Shown: in pieces, positions 52,210 to 63,681 of the stretch | How the letters are laid out: every line of letters begins with the position of its first letter | Position numbering within the stretch: position 1 is the stretch's first letter | DNA from: Nemertoderma westbladi | Taxonomy: Eukaryota > Xenacoelomorpha > Nemertodermatida > Nemertodermatidae | Reading direction: 5' to 3' | NCBI GenBank assembly: GCA_032718475.1 | Contig: JAUCBJ010006669.1 | Coordinates: forward strand, 1 to 64,000 | DNA length: 64,000 nucleotides | Notes under the pieces: generated by a model | Told to the model about the DNA's origin: nothing | The model's input: only the letters and a program-made list of their open reading frames with translations | The model's database searches: none | Translations under genes and position numbers: made by a program

Positions 52210-52930
52210 CGAAACCGGATGAATTAGGATTGGTGGATAACACGGGACAATAGGGAGCTGTGGCGGTGGGTCAGTTGATGCGACTCACGTGCCACAAGCC
52301 GATGGAGTGGAACAAGTTCCGAGAGGAATACGGTGCGGGACTTCCGGATTCACTCAAGTGGGGGGCGAGACGGGGAGAGACGAGTCATATCATGTCCGAA
52401 AGGGGGGGTTAAGACACGTCGTGTAGACGAATATATAATATATAATATATGTACTATAGTCAAGTACAACATTTTTCCAATTAGCTACTGGGACTGGGGA
52501 CTAATTGACTAGAACAGGAGGGCGAAACATTAGACGGATCCCATTTCTCAAGTGCGGCCGCACTAATGAAAATGTGGGAGCCCGACAGGAGCGTACGGAG
52601 AGTGAGAGCAAAGGGGGTTGAGTATTGGGGAAGTATGGAAGGGGAGGTACGAGAGTTAAGGGGGAAACTAAAGAGTGCGAGGGAGCGAGCGGAGAGGAGG
52701 ATGAGTCGTAAGGGACTTGTGAGAGAGGAAGGGACAACAAAGTCCGAGAGATAAAATTGTGTGAGGAGTGAGGGCGATCGTCTAAAACAGAGAGGACAGA
52801 TGCCTTGGTACAGCTTAGCTCGCAGATGTACCAAGGATGGGTAGTGAAAACAGACCCAGGGGGGCCAGCCTGGAAAGCTGACCCCGAGAAGAGAATTCCA
52901 CCCCATGTCCAATACTAGGTTGGATTCCAG
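52210..52930. other. Purine-rich intronic sequence
   Basis: Strong G/A bias on the plus strand. A short basic frame (52566-52754, GEVRELRGKLKSARERAERR) is probably a by-product of this composition. Confidence 0.4.
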
Positions 52931-55180
52931 CGGAATTGAAGCGCACTTAAGGTTGATGCTATCTTCTCACCGGGAAGATATCATGGGGGGAGTGTAAGCG
53001 GATTCAATTCCATGCACTACCCAGCAGAAAATGGGCAAAGTGGCATTTTACCAATTGTAGTTGGGAAGGTTGCGGAAGATAATCAACCAACGGCGACCTG
53101 CTGCGAAGACGCTTGTAGGAGTTGCGACCACAAGCGGTTTACTCCCGCAACTGAAAGATATGAGTATGAGAACCCTCCAGGAGAAATACCGGCTCGGTCG
53201 TCGCCCGGGTCAACAAGGACCGCGTCCCTCAGTGGTACACCAGGCTGGGGTCGATAAATTGGCTACTGGAACCGAAGACAGAGAAGAAAGAAGAACCAAC
53301 CTGTTGAAATGTAAAAAGACACTAAAGATTGCTACAATGAACGCACACACGCTGAAAGCACTTACCAAACAGGGTGACATGGTCGCTCTGGCAATGGAAT
53401 ATAACATCGACATCATCTGCATCCAAGAACATCGGATTTGTCATGAAGACACTGCCATGAAGAACAATGACATTGGAAATAGATGGACGTTAGTAACAAG
53501 CTCAGCAGTAAGAAACTCTGCCAATGCATCAATTGGTGAAGTAGGAATTCTGCTAAGCCCATTTGCACTTAAGACCCTAAACAACATCGAATCTATAAAT
53601 TCCAGGGTTATGATCGCAACATTTGATGGGAATCCCAAGACAACAGTTATATGTTGCTACAGTCCAACCAATGCCTCAGAGCCAGAACAAGCAGTCAAGT
53701 TTTATGAAGAACTGACTGGACTTATTAAGGACATTCTGAAACACAATGTTAAAGTCATTGCTGGTGACCTGAATGCGCAAATTGGCCCAGAAGACATCAA
53801 GGGTTACACCTATAACACCAGTTCTAACAGAAATGGGTACTTACTTTTAGACCTAATGGAAGAATGTGAATTGATACCAACAAACAACACATTCGAAAAG
53901 TGTAAGGGGAAGCTATGGGCCTTTCAATACCCTAATGGAATCAAAGTACAACTGGATTACATCCTTATAAACAAAAAGTGGAGAAACAGCATGATCAACT
54001 GCGAGGCATACAGCTCGTTCAACCTAATTGGTTCGGACCACAGAATTGTGACTGCAGAGATCAGACTCAGTTTGAGGGCCAGCAAACCCAGGACAAGCAA
54101 GCAAATCAACTATGACTGAGAGAAACTCAGAACTGACAATGCTGTAAAGGATGCTTATACAGTAGAAGTTCAAAACCGCTTTGAAGCACTTCAATCAATG
54201 GATGAAGACCAGTCCACCGATTCAATATACCAGAATATAATAACAGCCCACAAGGAATCAGCTAAGAGGCATATCCCCCAGAAACCCCAACGAAAACAGT
54301 ATTTGCCATGGCAAAACTCTGAGGTTACTTGTAAGAGAGAAGATCTTAAGATAGCCTACAAAGTTAAAACCGTACAACCAACAACCGAAAACATTAACAA
54401 GGTTGAGAAAGCTAAGGACGATCTTAAATTGCCCTACAACATCAGCCAGGAAAAGTACATACAGGATAAAACTGAAGCAATTACAACTGCTCACATACAG
54501 CAACAATCAAGACTTACCTGGCAAACTGTAAATTAGGTATCTGGTCGGAAAAGTTATGCAAAGGGGCGCCTCAAAGCCGATAGTCCTGAAGAACGTGTTG
54601 GGAAGTGGAAAAATCACTTCAGCAACTTGCTTGGGCAGCCACCAAACATCGAGGTCAGCCCTACAAGGAAAATATATGACAAGACACTACCTATAGAAAC
54701 AGGGGACTTCACACCTGCCGAACTCCAAAGAAGCATTAAAAGCATGTCCAATAATAAAGCGAGTGGATTAGATGAAATCCCAGCGGAGGTATGGAAAACC
54801 GGAGTGCTAAACAGACCATTTTTGAATGTTTGCAACCGGATGTTAAAAGGGGAAAAGCCACCACCAATTTGGACTAAAGGTCAACTAAAGCCACTCCCCA
54901 AGAAAGGAGACCTCGGCATACCAACAAACTATCGTGGGATCTGTCTGCTTGTGGTAGCTGCCAAAATATACAATAAAATGATTCTATATAGGATTAGGCC
55001 TCACATAGAGAAACTACTGCGTAAGAGCCAAAACGGATTTCGACCAAGTAGATCAACAATAGCTCAGATACTTGCACTACGGAGACTGATTGAAAGAATT
55101 AAGTCAAAGAATCTCCCCGCAGTCATGACTTTAGTGAGAAGGCATTCAAGCATTGAAGGCACTCAATCCATAGAGGTAAA
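52931..55180 (+). mobile_element. Second LINE (plus strand), 3'-truncated within RT
   Basis: Contains an endonuclease frame followed by a linker and the N-terminal part of RT, related to but clearly diverged from the 19318-23628 family. RT homology stops after RRLIERIKSKNLPAVM, before the palm A motif, near 55150-55190, close to a MITE-like sequence. It lies in the otopetrin intron in the same orientation as the gene. Confidence 0.75.
53160..54119 (+). pseudogene. LINE endonuclease (second family)
   Basis: First ATG at 53160 in a frame that is open from 53061. Endonuclease motifs: IATMNAHTLKALTKQGDM, IICIQEHRICH (catalytic Glu), VICCYSPTNASEPEQ, VIAGDLNAQIG (D-x-N), VQLDYILINKK, GSDHRIVTAEIRLSL (terminal S-D-H). 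All catalytic positions are visible, so the domain is intact even though the element is truncated. The frame ends at a TGA immediately after QINYD where the polyprotein should continue. Confidence 0.75.
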
Positions 55181-55190
55181 ATGCTTGAAA
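54198..55190 (+). pseudogene. LINE linker and truncated RT (second family)
   Basis: 54198-54536 carries the linker (QNIITAHKESAKRHIPQKP, KAKDDLKLPYNISQEKYIQD). A stop and frame change follow, then 54627 onward: SMSNNKASGLDEIPAEVWK, LKPLPKKGDLGIPTNYRGI, VAAKIYNKMILYRIR and LRKSQNGFRPSRSTIAQILA. The catalytic palm motifs are absent. Non-functional. Confidence 0.7.
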
Positions 55191-55235
55191 TTTTGCTTTT
55201 TGAAAATTTTGCTTTTCCTTGATAAAATGCTTTTC

Positions 55236-55355
55236 AGTGTTCTGATCCTCGGGACTTTATTTTCACTCACTCACTAACGTTCGTTCGTGTAACAAAGCCA
55301 CTCAGATCATCACACTGTAAACTGCTACTTTACACACAAGTATGTAAATAGTTAT
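55236..55355 (+). mobile_element. MITE-like repeat, copy 2 (partial)
   Basis: Shares CTAACGTTCGTTCGTGTAAC, AAAGCCACTC(A/G)GATCA and ACTTTACACACAAGTATGTA with copies at 36048 and 63202. The right half of the palindrome is missing. Confidence 0.75.
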
Positions 55356-55478
55356 TAATTTTATCTGATCTGAAAAATTTAAATAAAGAAGTAGTTCCTG
55401 GAAATACAATGCAAAATTTATTTTAGAAACATATTATGTAAATAAACATATTGAAAAACCTTAAAATTAAAACCGTAA

Positions 55479-56420
55479 TTATCACTGATTTACGAAGACG
55501 AAAGCAATAAAACTAATAAAATTTCATCGCTTTTCAATTTTGTCACCAATGATTCCCATGAAATCTTCGGAAAAACTACTAATGGTTCCCTTTCAAAGTT
55601 TCAATATCAATTGCAATTTCTATATCCATTTCGAGTGGAATTCTGTTTGGCTGTTACCATCCTTCTCATATTTATGTTCAAAAATGTCGGTGAGGAGCCA
55701 CCAGATGATACGGATGAAGACAATGGAATGCTGAGAGTGGATGACGCCACCAAAACGAGCATTAAGTTGGCCGACATTGGTGGGAAATTGCTTGGAGTAA
55801 TTTTCGCTGTGGCAACACTGGTAATGATAGTATTGGAGTTGGCAAACAATAAAACATTTGATAAATATTACTCGTATTTACTCTTATTAGAGTTTACTTT
55901 CATGATTCCTAGCACGGCAGTACTAGGATGGGCTCTGAAAGTTGGCCATGAAAAAGGTCCCGTACCACAACAAATCAACAAGACACTTACAGCCGTTTCT
56001 TTAGTCGGTATTTACAGTTGGGCTGCGTATAGTATATACAGTGTTATATTTCATCCAAGTGATGAGAAACATAAAACGGTTAAGCAATATCGGTTAATAA
56101 TATCGGTACACTTGCTTCAAATGATAGAATCGGGGTTTCAGGCCGGTGTCATAATGATGGGAATCCGGCGTAAAGGGCCTATTAGTCCAGGTTGGCTACA
56201 CGTCAAAGGAGTTGTAAGCTTCCTTCTCATCACTAATGGAGCCCTTACAATCAACTCCGTGTTTGAGATCAAGGATGCCGATATAGCTGGCGAGGTTCAG
56301 ATGGATTTCTATGGGAAATATTGGAGCATAATAATTCACTTACTTAATCCTTTAATTGTACTATTCCGCGCTCATTCAACAATATCGTTTTGGGAAATAT
56401 ATCATGATGCTTATTATTGA
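55479..56420 (+). CDS. Otopetrin-family proton channel, C-terminal coding block
   Basis: The frame is open from 55479; conserved sequence begins by 55611 (QFLYPFRVEFCLAV, the otopetrin span-6/7 signature). It continues through six to seven hydrophobic spans, including IGGKLLGVIFAVATLVMIVL, LLLLEFTFMIPSTAVLGWAL, VSLVGIYSWAAYSIYSVIF and GVVSFLLITNGALTINSVFE. It ends with the family C-terminal pattern VQMDFYGKYWSIIIHLLNPL, IVLFRAHSTISFWEIYHDAY. It completes the channel begun at 49065. The exact acceptor is not certain; AGs near 55497 and 55505 are candidates. TGA at 56418-56420. Confidence 0.8.
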   Translation, partial: LSLIYEDESNKTNKISSLFNFVTNDSHEIFGKTTNGSLSKFQYQLQFLYPFRVEFCLAVTILLIFMFKNVGEEPPDDTDEDNGMLRVDDATKTSIKLADIGGKLLGVIFAVATLVMIVLELANNKTFDKYYSYLLLLEFTFMIPSTAVLGWALKVGHEKGPVPQQINKTLTAVSLVGIYSWAAYSIYSVIFHPSDEKHKTVKQYRLIISVHLLQMIESGFQAGVIMMGIRRKGPISPGWLHVKGVVSFLLITNGALTINSVFEIKDADIAGEVQMDFYGKYWSIIIHLLNPLIVLFRAHSTISFWEIYHDAYY

Positions 56421-56761
56421 CATTTGTGTGACCCGTGTGGGGCTAAATGTCAACGCCAATCAATGCTAATTATTACAGAACGGCCTACATAGCAAATAGA
56501 CATATTACCTATGCATAGTAATGTTTATCTTTATTATAGCTCGATATCCCATTACACAAACTTTAATTATTTAATTTAGATTTATTTATTCTTTTTCTAG
56601 GTTTATTCTATAAACACAGTACAATCTCCAGTTAACAGAATAACTACATTTCAACAATAAAATTTATATTGTACAATAAAAGAAATACTTGATTTACCTT
56701 CTCATCATTGCGTAATTGTCCACTCCCAACACTATAAGTATATAAGGGATCTTTGGATGAG
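56421..56761. other. 3' flank of otopetrin
   Basis: Contains AATAAAA near 56656, a possible polyadenylation signal. No other feature. Confidence 0.4.
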
Positions 56762-59700
56762 TGGTAAATAGACTATTCTGCAACGATATTGTAACGATAT
56801 TGAAGGTAAATAGACTATTCTGCAAAGATATTGTAACGATATTGATGGTAAATAGACTATTCTGCAACGATATTGTAACGATATTGAAGGTAAATAGACT
56901 ATTCTGCAACGATATTGTAACGATATTGAAGGTAAATAGACTATTCTGCAACGATATTGTAACGATATTGAAGGTAAATAGACTATTCTGCAACGATATT
57001 GTAACGATATTGATGGTAAATAGACTATTCTGCAACGATATTGTAACGATATTGAAGGTAAATAGACTATTCTGCAACGATATTGTAACGATATTGAAGG
57101 TAAATAGACTATTCTGCAACGATATTGTAACGATATTGATGGTAAATAGACTATTCTGCAACGATATTGTAACGATATTGAAGGTAAATAGACTATTCTG
57201 CAACGATATTGTAACGATATTGAAGGTAAATAGACTATTCTGCAACGATATTGTAACGATATTGAAGGTAAATAGACTATTCTGCAAAGATATTGTAACG
57301 ATATTGATGGTAAATAGACTATTCTGCAACGATATTGTAACGATATTGAAGGTAAATAGACTATTCTGCAACGATATTGTAACGATATTGAAGGTAAATA
57401 GACTATTCTGCAACGATATTGTAACGATATTGAAGGTAAATAGACTATTCTGCAACGATATTGTAACGATATTGATGGTAAATAGACTATTCTGCAACGA
57501 TATTGTAACGATATTGAAGGTAAATAGACTATTCTGCAACGATATTGTAACGATATTGAAGGTAAATAGACTATTCTGCAACGATATTGTAACGATATTG
57601 ATGGTAAATAGACTATTCTGCAACGATATTGTAACGATATTGAAGGTAAATAGACTATTCTGCAACGATATTGTAACGATATTGAAGGTAAATAGACTAT
57701 TCTGCAACGATATTGTAACGATATTGAAGGTAAATAGACTATTCTGCAACGATATTGTAACGATATTGAAGGTAAATAGACTATTCTGCAACGATATTGT
57801 AACGATATTGAAGGTAAATAGACTATTCTGCAACGATATTGTAACGATATTGACGGTAAATAATTCTGCAACGATATTGTAACGATATTGAAGGTAAATA
57901 GACTATTCTGCAACGATATTGTAACGATATTGAAGGTAAATAGACTATTCTGCAACGATATTGTAACGATATTGAAGGTAAATAGACTATTCTGCAACGA
58001 TATTGTAACGATATTGAAGGTAAATAGACTATTCTGCAACGATATTGTAACGATATTGAAGGTAAATAGACTATTCTGCAACGATATTGTAACGATATTG
58101 AAGGTAAATAGACTATTCTGCAACGATATTGTAACGATATTGAAGGTAAATAGACTATTCTGCAACGATATTGTAACGATATTGAAGGTAAATAGACTAT
58201 TCTGCAACGATATTGTAACGATATTGAAGGTAAATAGACTATTCTGCAACGATATTTTAACGATATTGATGGTAAATAGACTATTCTGCAACGATATTGT
58301 AACGATATTGATGGTAAATAGACTATTCTGCAACGATATTGTAACGATATTGAAGGTAAATAGACTATTCTGCAACGATATTGTAACGATATTGATGGTA
58401 AATAGACTATTCTGCAACGATATTGTAACGATATTGATGGTAAATAGACTATTCTGCAACGATATTGTAACGATATTGATGGTAAATAGACTATTCTGCA
58501 ACGATATTGTAACGATATTGAAGGTAAATAGACTATTCTGCAACGATATTGTAACGATATTGAAGGTAAATAGACTATTCTGCAACGATATTGTAACGAT
58601 ATTGAAGGTAAATAGACTATTCTGCAACGATATTGTAACGATATTGAAGGTAAATAGACTATTCTGCAACGATATTGTAACGATATTGATGGTAAATAGA
58701 CTATTCTGCAACGATATTGTAACGATATTGAAGGTAAATAGACTATTCTGCAACGATATTGTAACGATACTGAAGGTAAATAGACTATTCTGCAACGATA
58801 TTGTAACGATATTGAAGGTAAATAGACTATTCTGCAATGATATTGTAACGATATTGAAGGTAAATAGACTATTCTGCAACGATATTGTAACGATATTGAA
58901 GGTAAATAGACTATTCTGCAACGATATTGTAACGATATTGAAGGTAAATAGACTATTCTGCAACGATATTGTAACGATATTGAAGGTAAATAGACTATTC
59001 TGCAACGATATTGTAACGATATTGAAGGTAAATAGACTATTCTGCAACGATATTGTAACGATATTGATGGTAAATAGACTATTCTGCAACGATATATTGT
59101 AACGATATTGATGGTAAATAGACTATTCTGCAACGATATATTGTAACGATATCGATGGTAAATAGACTATTCTGCAACGATATTGTAACGATATTGAAGG
59201 TAAATAGACTATTCTGCAACGATATTGTAACGATATTGAAGGTAAATAGACTATTCTGCAACGATATTGTAACGATATTGATGGTAAATAGACTATTCTG
59301 CAACGATATTGTAACGATATTGAAGGTAAATAGACTATTCTGCAACGATATTGTAACGATATTGAAGGTAAATAGACTATTCTGCAACGATATTGTAACG
59401 ATATTGATGGTAAATAGACTATTCTGCAACGATATTGTAACGATATTGATGGTAAATAGACTATTCTGCAACGATATTGTAACGATATTGAAGGTAAATA
59501 GACTATTCTGCAACGATATTGTAACGATATTGAAGGTAAATAGACTATTCTGCAACGATATTGTAACGATATTGATGGTAAATAGACTATTCTGCAACGA
59601 TATTGTAACGATATTGATGGTAAATAGACTATTCTGCAACGATATTGTAACGATATTGAAGGTAAATAGACTATTCTGCAACGATATTGTAACGATATTG

Positions 59701-60938
59701 AAGGTAAATAGACTATTCTGCAACGATATTGTAACGATATTGAAGGTAAATAGACTATTCTGCAACGATATTGTAACGATATTGATGGTAAATAGACTAT
59801 TCTGCAACGATATTGTAACGATATTGATGGTAAATAGACTATTCTGCAACGATATTGTAACGATATTGAAGGTAAATAGACTATTCTGCAACGATATTGT
59901 AACGATATTGAAGGTAAATAGACTATTCTGCAACGATATTGTAACGATATTGAAGGTAAATAGACTATTCTGCAACGATATTGTAACGATATTGATGGTA
60001 AATAGACTATTCTGCAACGATATTGTAACGATATTGAAGGTAAATAGACTATTCTGCAACGATATTGTAACGATATTGAAGGTAAATAGACTATTCTGCA
60101 ACGATATTGTAACGATATTGAAGGTAAATAGACTATTCTGCAACGATATTGTAACGATATTGAAGGTAAATAGACTATTCTGCAACGATATTGTAACGAT
60201 ATTGAGGGTAAGTAGACTATTCTGCAACGATATTGTAACGATATTGAAGGTAAATAGACTATTCTGCAACGATATTGTAACGATATTGAAGGTAAATAGA
60301 CTATTCTGCAACGATATTGTAACGATATTGATGGTAAATTGACTATTCTGCAACGATATTGTAACGATATTGAAGGTAAATAGACTATTCTGCAACGATA
60401 TTGTAACGATATTGAAGGTAAATAGACTATTCTGCAACGATATTGTAACGATATTGAGGGTAAGTAGACTATTCTGCAACGATATTGTAACGATATTGAA
60501 GGTAAATAGACTATTCTGCAACGATATTGTAACGATATTGAAGGTAAATAGACTATTCTGCAACGATATTGTAACGATATTGATGGTAAATTGACTATTC
60601 TGCAACGATATTGTAACGATATTGAAGGTAAATAGACTATTCTGCAACGATATTGTAACGATATTGAAGGTAAATAGACTATTCTGCAACGATATTGTAA
60701 CGATATTGAAGGTAAATAGACTATTCTGCAACGATATTGTAACGATATTGAAGGTAAATAGACTATTCTGCAACGATATTGTAACGATATTGATGGTAAA
60801 TAGACTATTCTGCAACGATATTGTAACGATATTGATGGTAAATAGACTATTCTGCAACGATATTGTAACGATATTGATGGTAAATAGACTATTCTGCAAC
60901 GATATTGTAACGATATTGAAGGTAAATAGACTATTCTG
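56762..60938. repeat. 42-bp minisatellite, ~99 copies, with higher-order structure
   Basis: The unit is GACTATTCTGCAACGATATTG followed by TAACGATATTGAAGGTAAATA. Most copies differ only at one A/T position (GAAGGT versus GATGGT). Two 44-bp units (GATATATTG) lie near 59090 and 59134 and shift the register. Rare variants repeat at 462 bp (11 units) and 252 bp (6 units). Several reading frames on both strands stay open for hundreds of codons (for example QNSLFTFNIVTISL on the minus strand) solely because the unit is 14 codons and lacks stops. Confidence 0.98.
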
Positions 60939-61414
60939 TATCGTGCAATAAATAGTTGGAAGTTTAGTTAAGACCCGTTTCCGCGCTGCTTTTTTGTTTT
61001 TTTTTAACAATTTCTAGAAATTTATTGCTTCAAGATGAATCTGAGAAATTTGGAATGTTAAAACATAAAATATAGAATAAAGCTCCAAAAGAGGCTTATA
61101 ATAAAGCTTAAAAAAAAAAGCTCAGAATAACGCACATAAAAAAGCAGAGCGGAAACTGGCCTAAGTGATTTAACGATTTGACTATATGGTTTAAAGCAGT
61201 GATTAGTTGCATAGTTAAGAAATTAAATTGTATAATTTTTATCCATTTTTAGTTGCATTAAGAAATTAAATTGTATAATTTTTATCCATTTTTAATATTT
61301 AAATTAAATGTAATATAATTAATAATAGTTAAAGTATTTGTATTAATATGAAATATTTGAATTAATATGAAATATACAATAAAGGAATACACGTTTCATA
61401 TTTTTTTATAATTT
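60939..61414. other. AT-rich region, no gene seen
   Basis: Contains a direct duplication of ~42 bp (AGTTGCAT...AAGAAATTAAATTGTATAAT TTTTATCCATTTTTA) near 61205 and 61250. No gene. Confidence 0.5.
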
Positions 61415-61565
61415 TTAACAAGAGATATTTAATTTATCGATTGACAGTGTTACAGCTACTTGCACTACGAACATAATTGCACCACCGACAGTATTAGTTG
61501 TTGGCATGATCGACATTTTAGTACCGGTCAGGGAGGTCGGATCCCCGCAGCTAGCGCCCTGCGTA

Positions 61566-61686
61566 GCCTCGCATAATAAGTTCGAGCGAAGGAGCGCGAA
61601 ATGTAGGCGCCTCCGCACACCGCCCAAAACACAATCGAGGCCGCGTTCGCGTATCATAATAATATGCTGATTGGGGAGCATATTAT
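61566..61686 (-). repeat. 121-bp direct repeat, left copy (retroelement tail)
   Basis: Identical to 62752-62872 except for 3 bases. On the minus strand it encodes ERGLDCVLGGVRRRLHFALL, part of the same retroelement tail seen at 19444-19835. Confidence 0.9.
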
Positions 61687-62751
61687 ATATTTTTAATTAA
61701 CAAGCCAGGGAAGCGGCACTTAAACAACAACTGGGCAGTAAAAGGTTAAAATATAGACAAATAAATAATTATGTAAAAAGTATTAAAAGCACGAATATTT
61801 AGAATTCCTTGGTTACGTTACAACTGAGGATTGATTTTGGTTGCTAACTCAGTAAGGCTGCGCGAATTTCCTGGACAATCCAGCAAGTGTAGAAGAGGAG
61901 CCGCTCCACCGCACAACTTGCAACGGCAATCTGGGGAAATATCGTGGAAAACATTAGATTGGCAGACCAGATGGTGAAAGGGGAAGCCGTGAATCGAGTA
62001 GCGTGCGATTACGTGTCTGGATTCATATCTTGGCTCGGTCCAGTTCCTGTTTATAAATCCAGGGGCTGTCCAGAAATCCGAGTTGATCTCTCTGTGTTTT
62101 TCTTCGATTGTGCCGATGTATTTTTTGAATTCATCGGTCGCAGGAAAATTCCTATTCGATTGTAGTTCCCAGATGTAGAGTATAAAGAGGAAGGGACTAA
62201 GCGGATCACCTTGGGCAAGGCCCCTTATCTGGTGTATTAACTTCGATTTCCTGAGCCCATCAAAGACTTGTATATAGTTGGTTGTTAGAATAGCTTTGAT
62301 CAAGTTGAGTAGACATCCAGTTACTTTGAAGGTATGTTCGAGTTTGAATAGTAAGCGAGCCCTCGGGATGCTATCGAAGGCCTTCTTGAAATCCACGAAA
62401 GCCGCAAAGGTTGGTTTTTTTGGGTAAGCCAGATTCCCTTGAATGTGAGCGATAAACTGGGTCAACGGTTGCATGGTCGATCGCCATGGCATAAAGCCGA
62501 ACTGATGTTTCGGAATCTTATCCTGCAGGAATTCTCGAAGTCTTCGTTGTACCAGAGAGGTGAGGAGTTTGTATGGATTGGAAAGTAAAGCAATACCTCG
62601 AAATGAGTTCGGATCAAATAAGGAGCCAATTCCTTTGTACAAAACACTTTCATAATTCCGGTTTTCCATGAAGAAACTAGGTTTCCTGTGAACCAACAAA
62701 GGTTAAATAATATAACCCAGAAGTGTAATGTAGCCGAAATGGATCCCTTGA
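61687..62751 (-). mobile_element. Truncated LINE with internally deleted RT, between 121-bp direct repeats
   Basis: A 1,065-bp minus-strand segment ending in an A-rich 3' end (TTAATTAAAAATAT). It is 5'-truncated and flanked by the 121-bp repeats, which may represent an unusually long target-site duplication. Confidence 0.65.
61818..62699 (-). pseudogene. RT fragment lacking the catalytic DD motif
   Basis: The frame starts in the RT fingers (FDPNSFRGIALLSNPYKLL), continues with HQFGFMPWRSTMQPL, AFVDFKKAFDSIPRARL (palm A) and RGLAQGDPLSPFLFILYI (palm B), then jumps directly to a C-terminal region (NRNWTEPRYESRHVIARYS, DCRCKLCGG...HLLDCP). The palm C (Y/F)xDD segment and thumb are missing, so an internal in-frame deletion has removed the active site. 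A C-x-C-x2-C...H...C zinc-knuckle-like end remains. This RT is unrelated at close range to the other LINEs of the window. Confidence 0.75.
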
Positions 62752-62872
62752 GCCTCGCATAATGTGTTCGAGCGAAGGAGCGCGAAATGTAGGCGCCTCC
62801 GCACACCGCCCAAAACACAATCGAAGCCGCGTTCGCGTATCATAATAATATGCTGATTGGGGAGCATATTAT
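62752..62872 (-). repeat. 121-bp direct repeat, right copy
   Basis: See 61566-61686; 118 of 121 positions agree. Confidence 0.9.
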
Positions 62873-63201
62873 AAGGTGGTTTGAAGAGGAGAACTGTCCC
62901 CCTTTATTTAATTGAAAGGGCGGTTTGGTCAATTTCTTGAATATCTATTGTATCGCTTAATTTTAATTTGTATTTCATAACAATGATATATATATATATA
63001 TACCTTTGGTACAAGATCAGATTTTACGAAATTCTACAAATTTATGGAAATTCCAGAAAATAGTGGTAATACTACATTGCTTTTAATTTTTTCCCAGAGA
63101 AAAAAGTAACACTTGAAAATGTGAAAATTTTTTGCTGGATATTATTACATTTTATGGCATGTGCTGAAAGAGCATCGAATTAGTGCTACTAAATAAACTG
63201 A
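62873..63201. other. AT-rich region, no gene seen
   Basis: Contains a short (AT)n tract near 62988. Nothing else recognised. Confidence 0.45.
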
Positions 63202-63350
63202 ATAAAGTGCTACTTTACACACAAGTATGTAATAATTACATACTTGTGTGTAAAGTAGCACTTTATAGTGTGTTGATCCGAGTGGCTTTGTTACACGAAC
63301 GAACGTTAGTGAGTGAGTGAAAATAAAGTCACGAGGATCAGAACATTGTA
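63202..63350 (-). mobile_element. MITE-like repeat, copy 3, with a perfect 32-bp palindrome
   Basis: 63202-63233 and 63235-63266 are perfect reverse complements around one base. The rest (GATCCGAGTGGCTTTGTTAC, ACGAACGAACGTTAGTGAGT) matches copies at 36048 and 55236 in reverse orientation. Confidence 0.85.
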
Positions 63351-63681
63351 AAGTACTTTGCAACAAGTATGTATGTAGTTTTATTCCAAAATTTTAACAT
63401 TACGAAATGATTGTACATATACTTATAAGTGATAGAAACTGCACAAATTATATTAGTTGCTGTAATAAATAAATGTAAAAATGACATAAATTATGTTATA
63501 AATAAGTTAGCTTATATTTATAGTGGCGTGGAGCCAAGTTATAATACTATAGCTAGGCCCTTATAGATAACCTAGCTTATAGCTAGGTTATTAATAGCTA
63601 TACCCCGCCTACCGGTAGGTAATGCAGATTATGATGCATTTATTAAATAGAATAAAATAGCCTCGCGCAGGTGCATAACCA
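63351..63681. other. AT-rich region, no gene seen
   Basis: Contains TAGCTAGG/ATAACCTAGC mini-palindromes near 63550-63600. No gene. Confidence 0.45.

Noticed and set aside
52566-52754. Short basic coiled-coil-like frame
   Set aside because: It lies in purine-biased sequence where Arg/Lys/Glu codons are expected by composition; no other support.
56732-61010. Open frames of 370 to 785 codons on both strands
   Set aside because: They are periodic translations of the 42-bp array in overlapping frames; no start context, domain or codon bias supports a gene.
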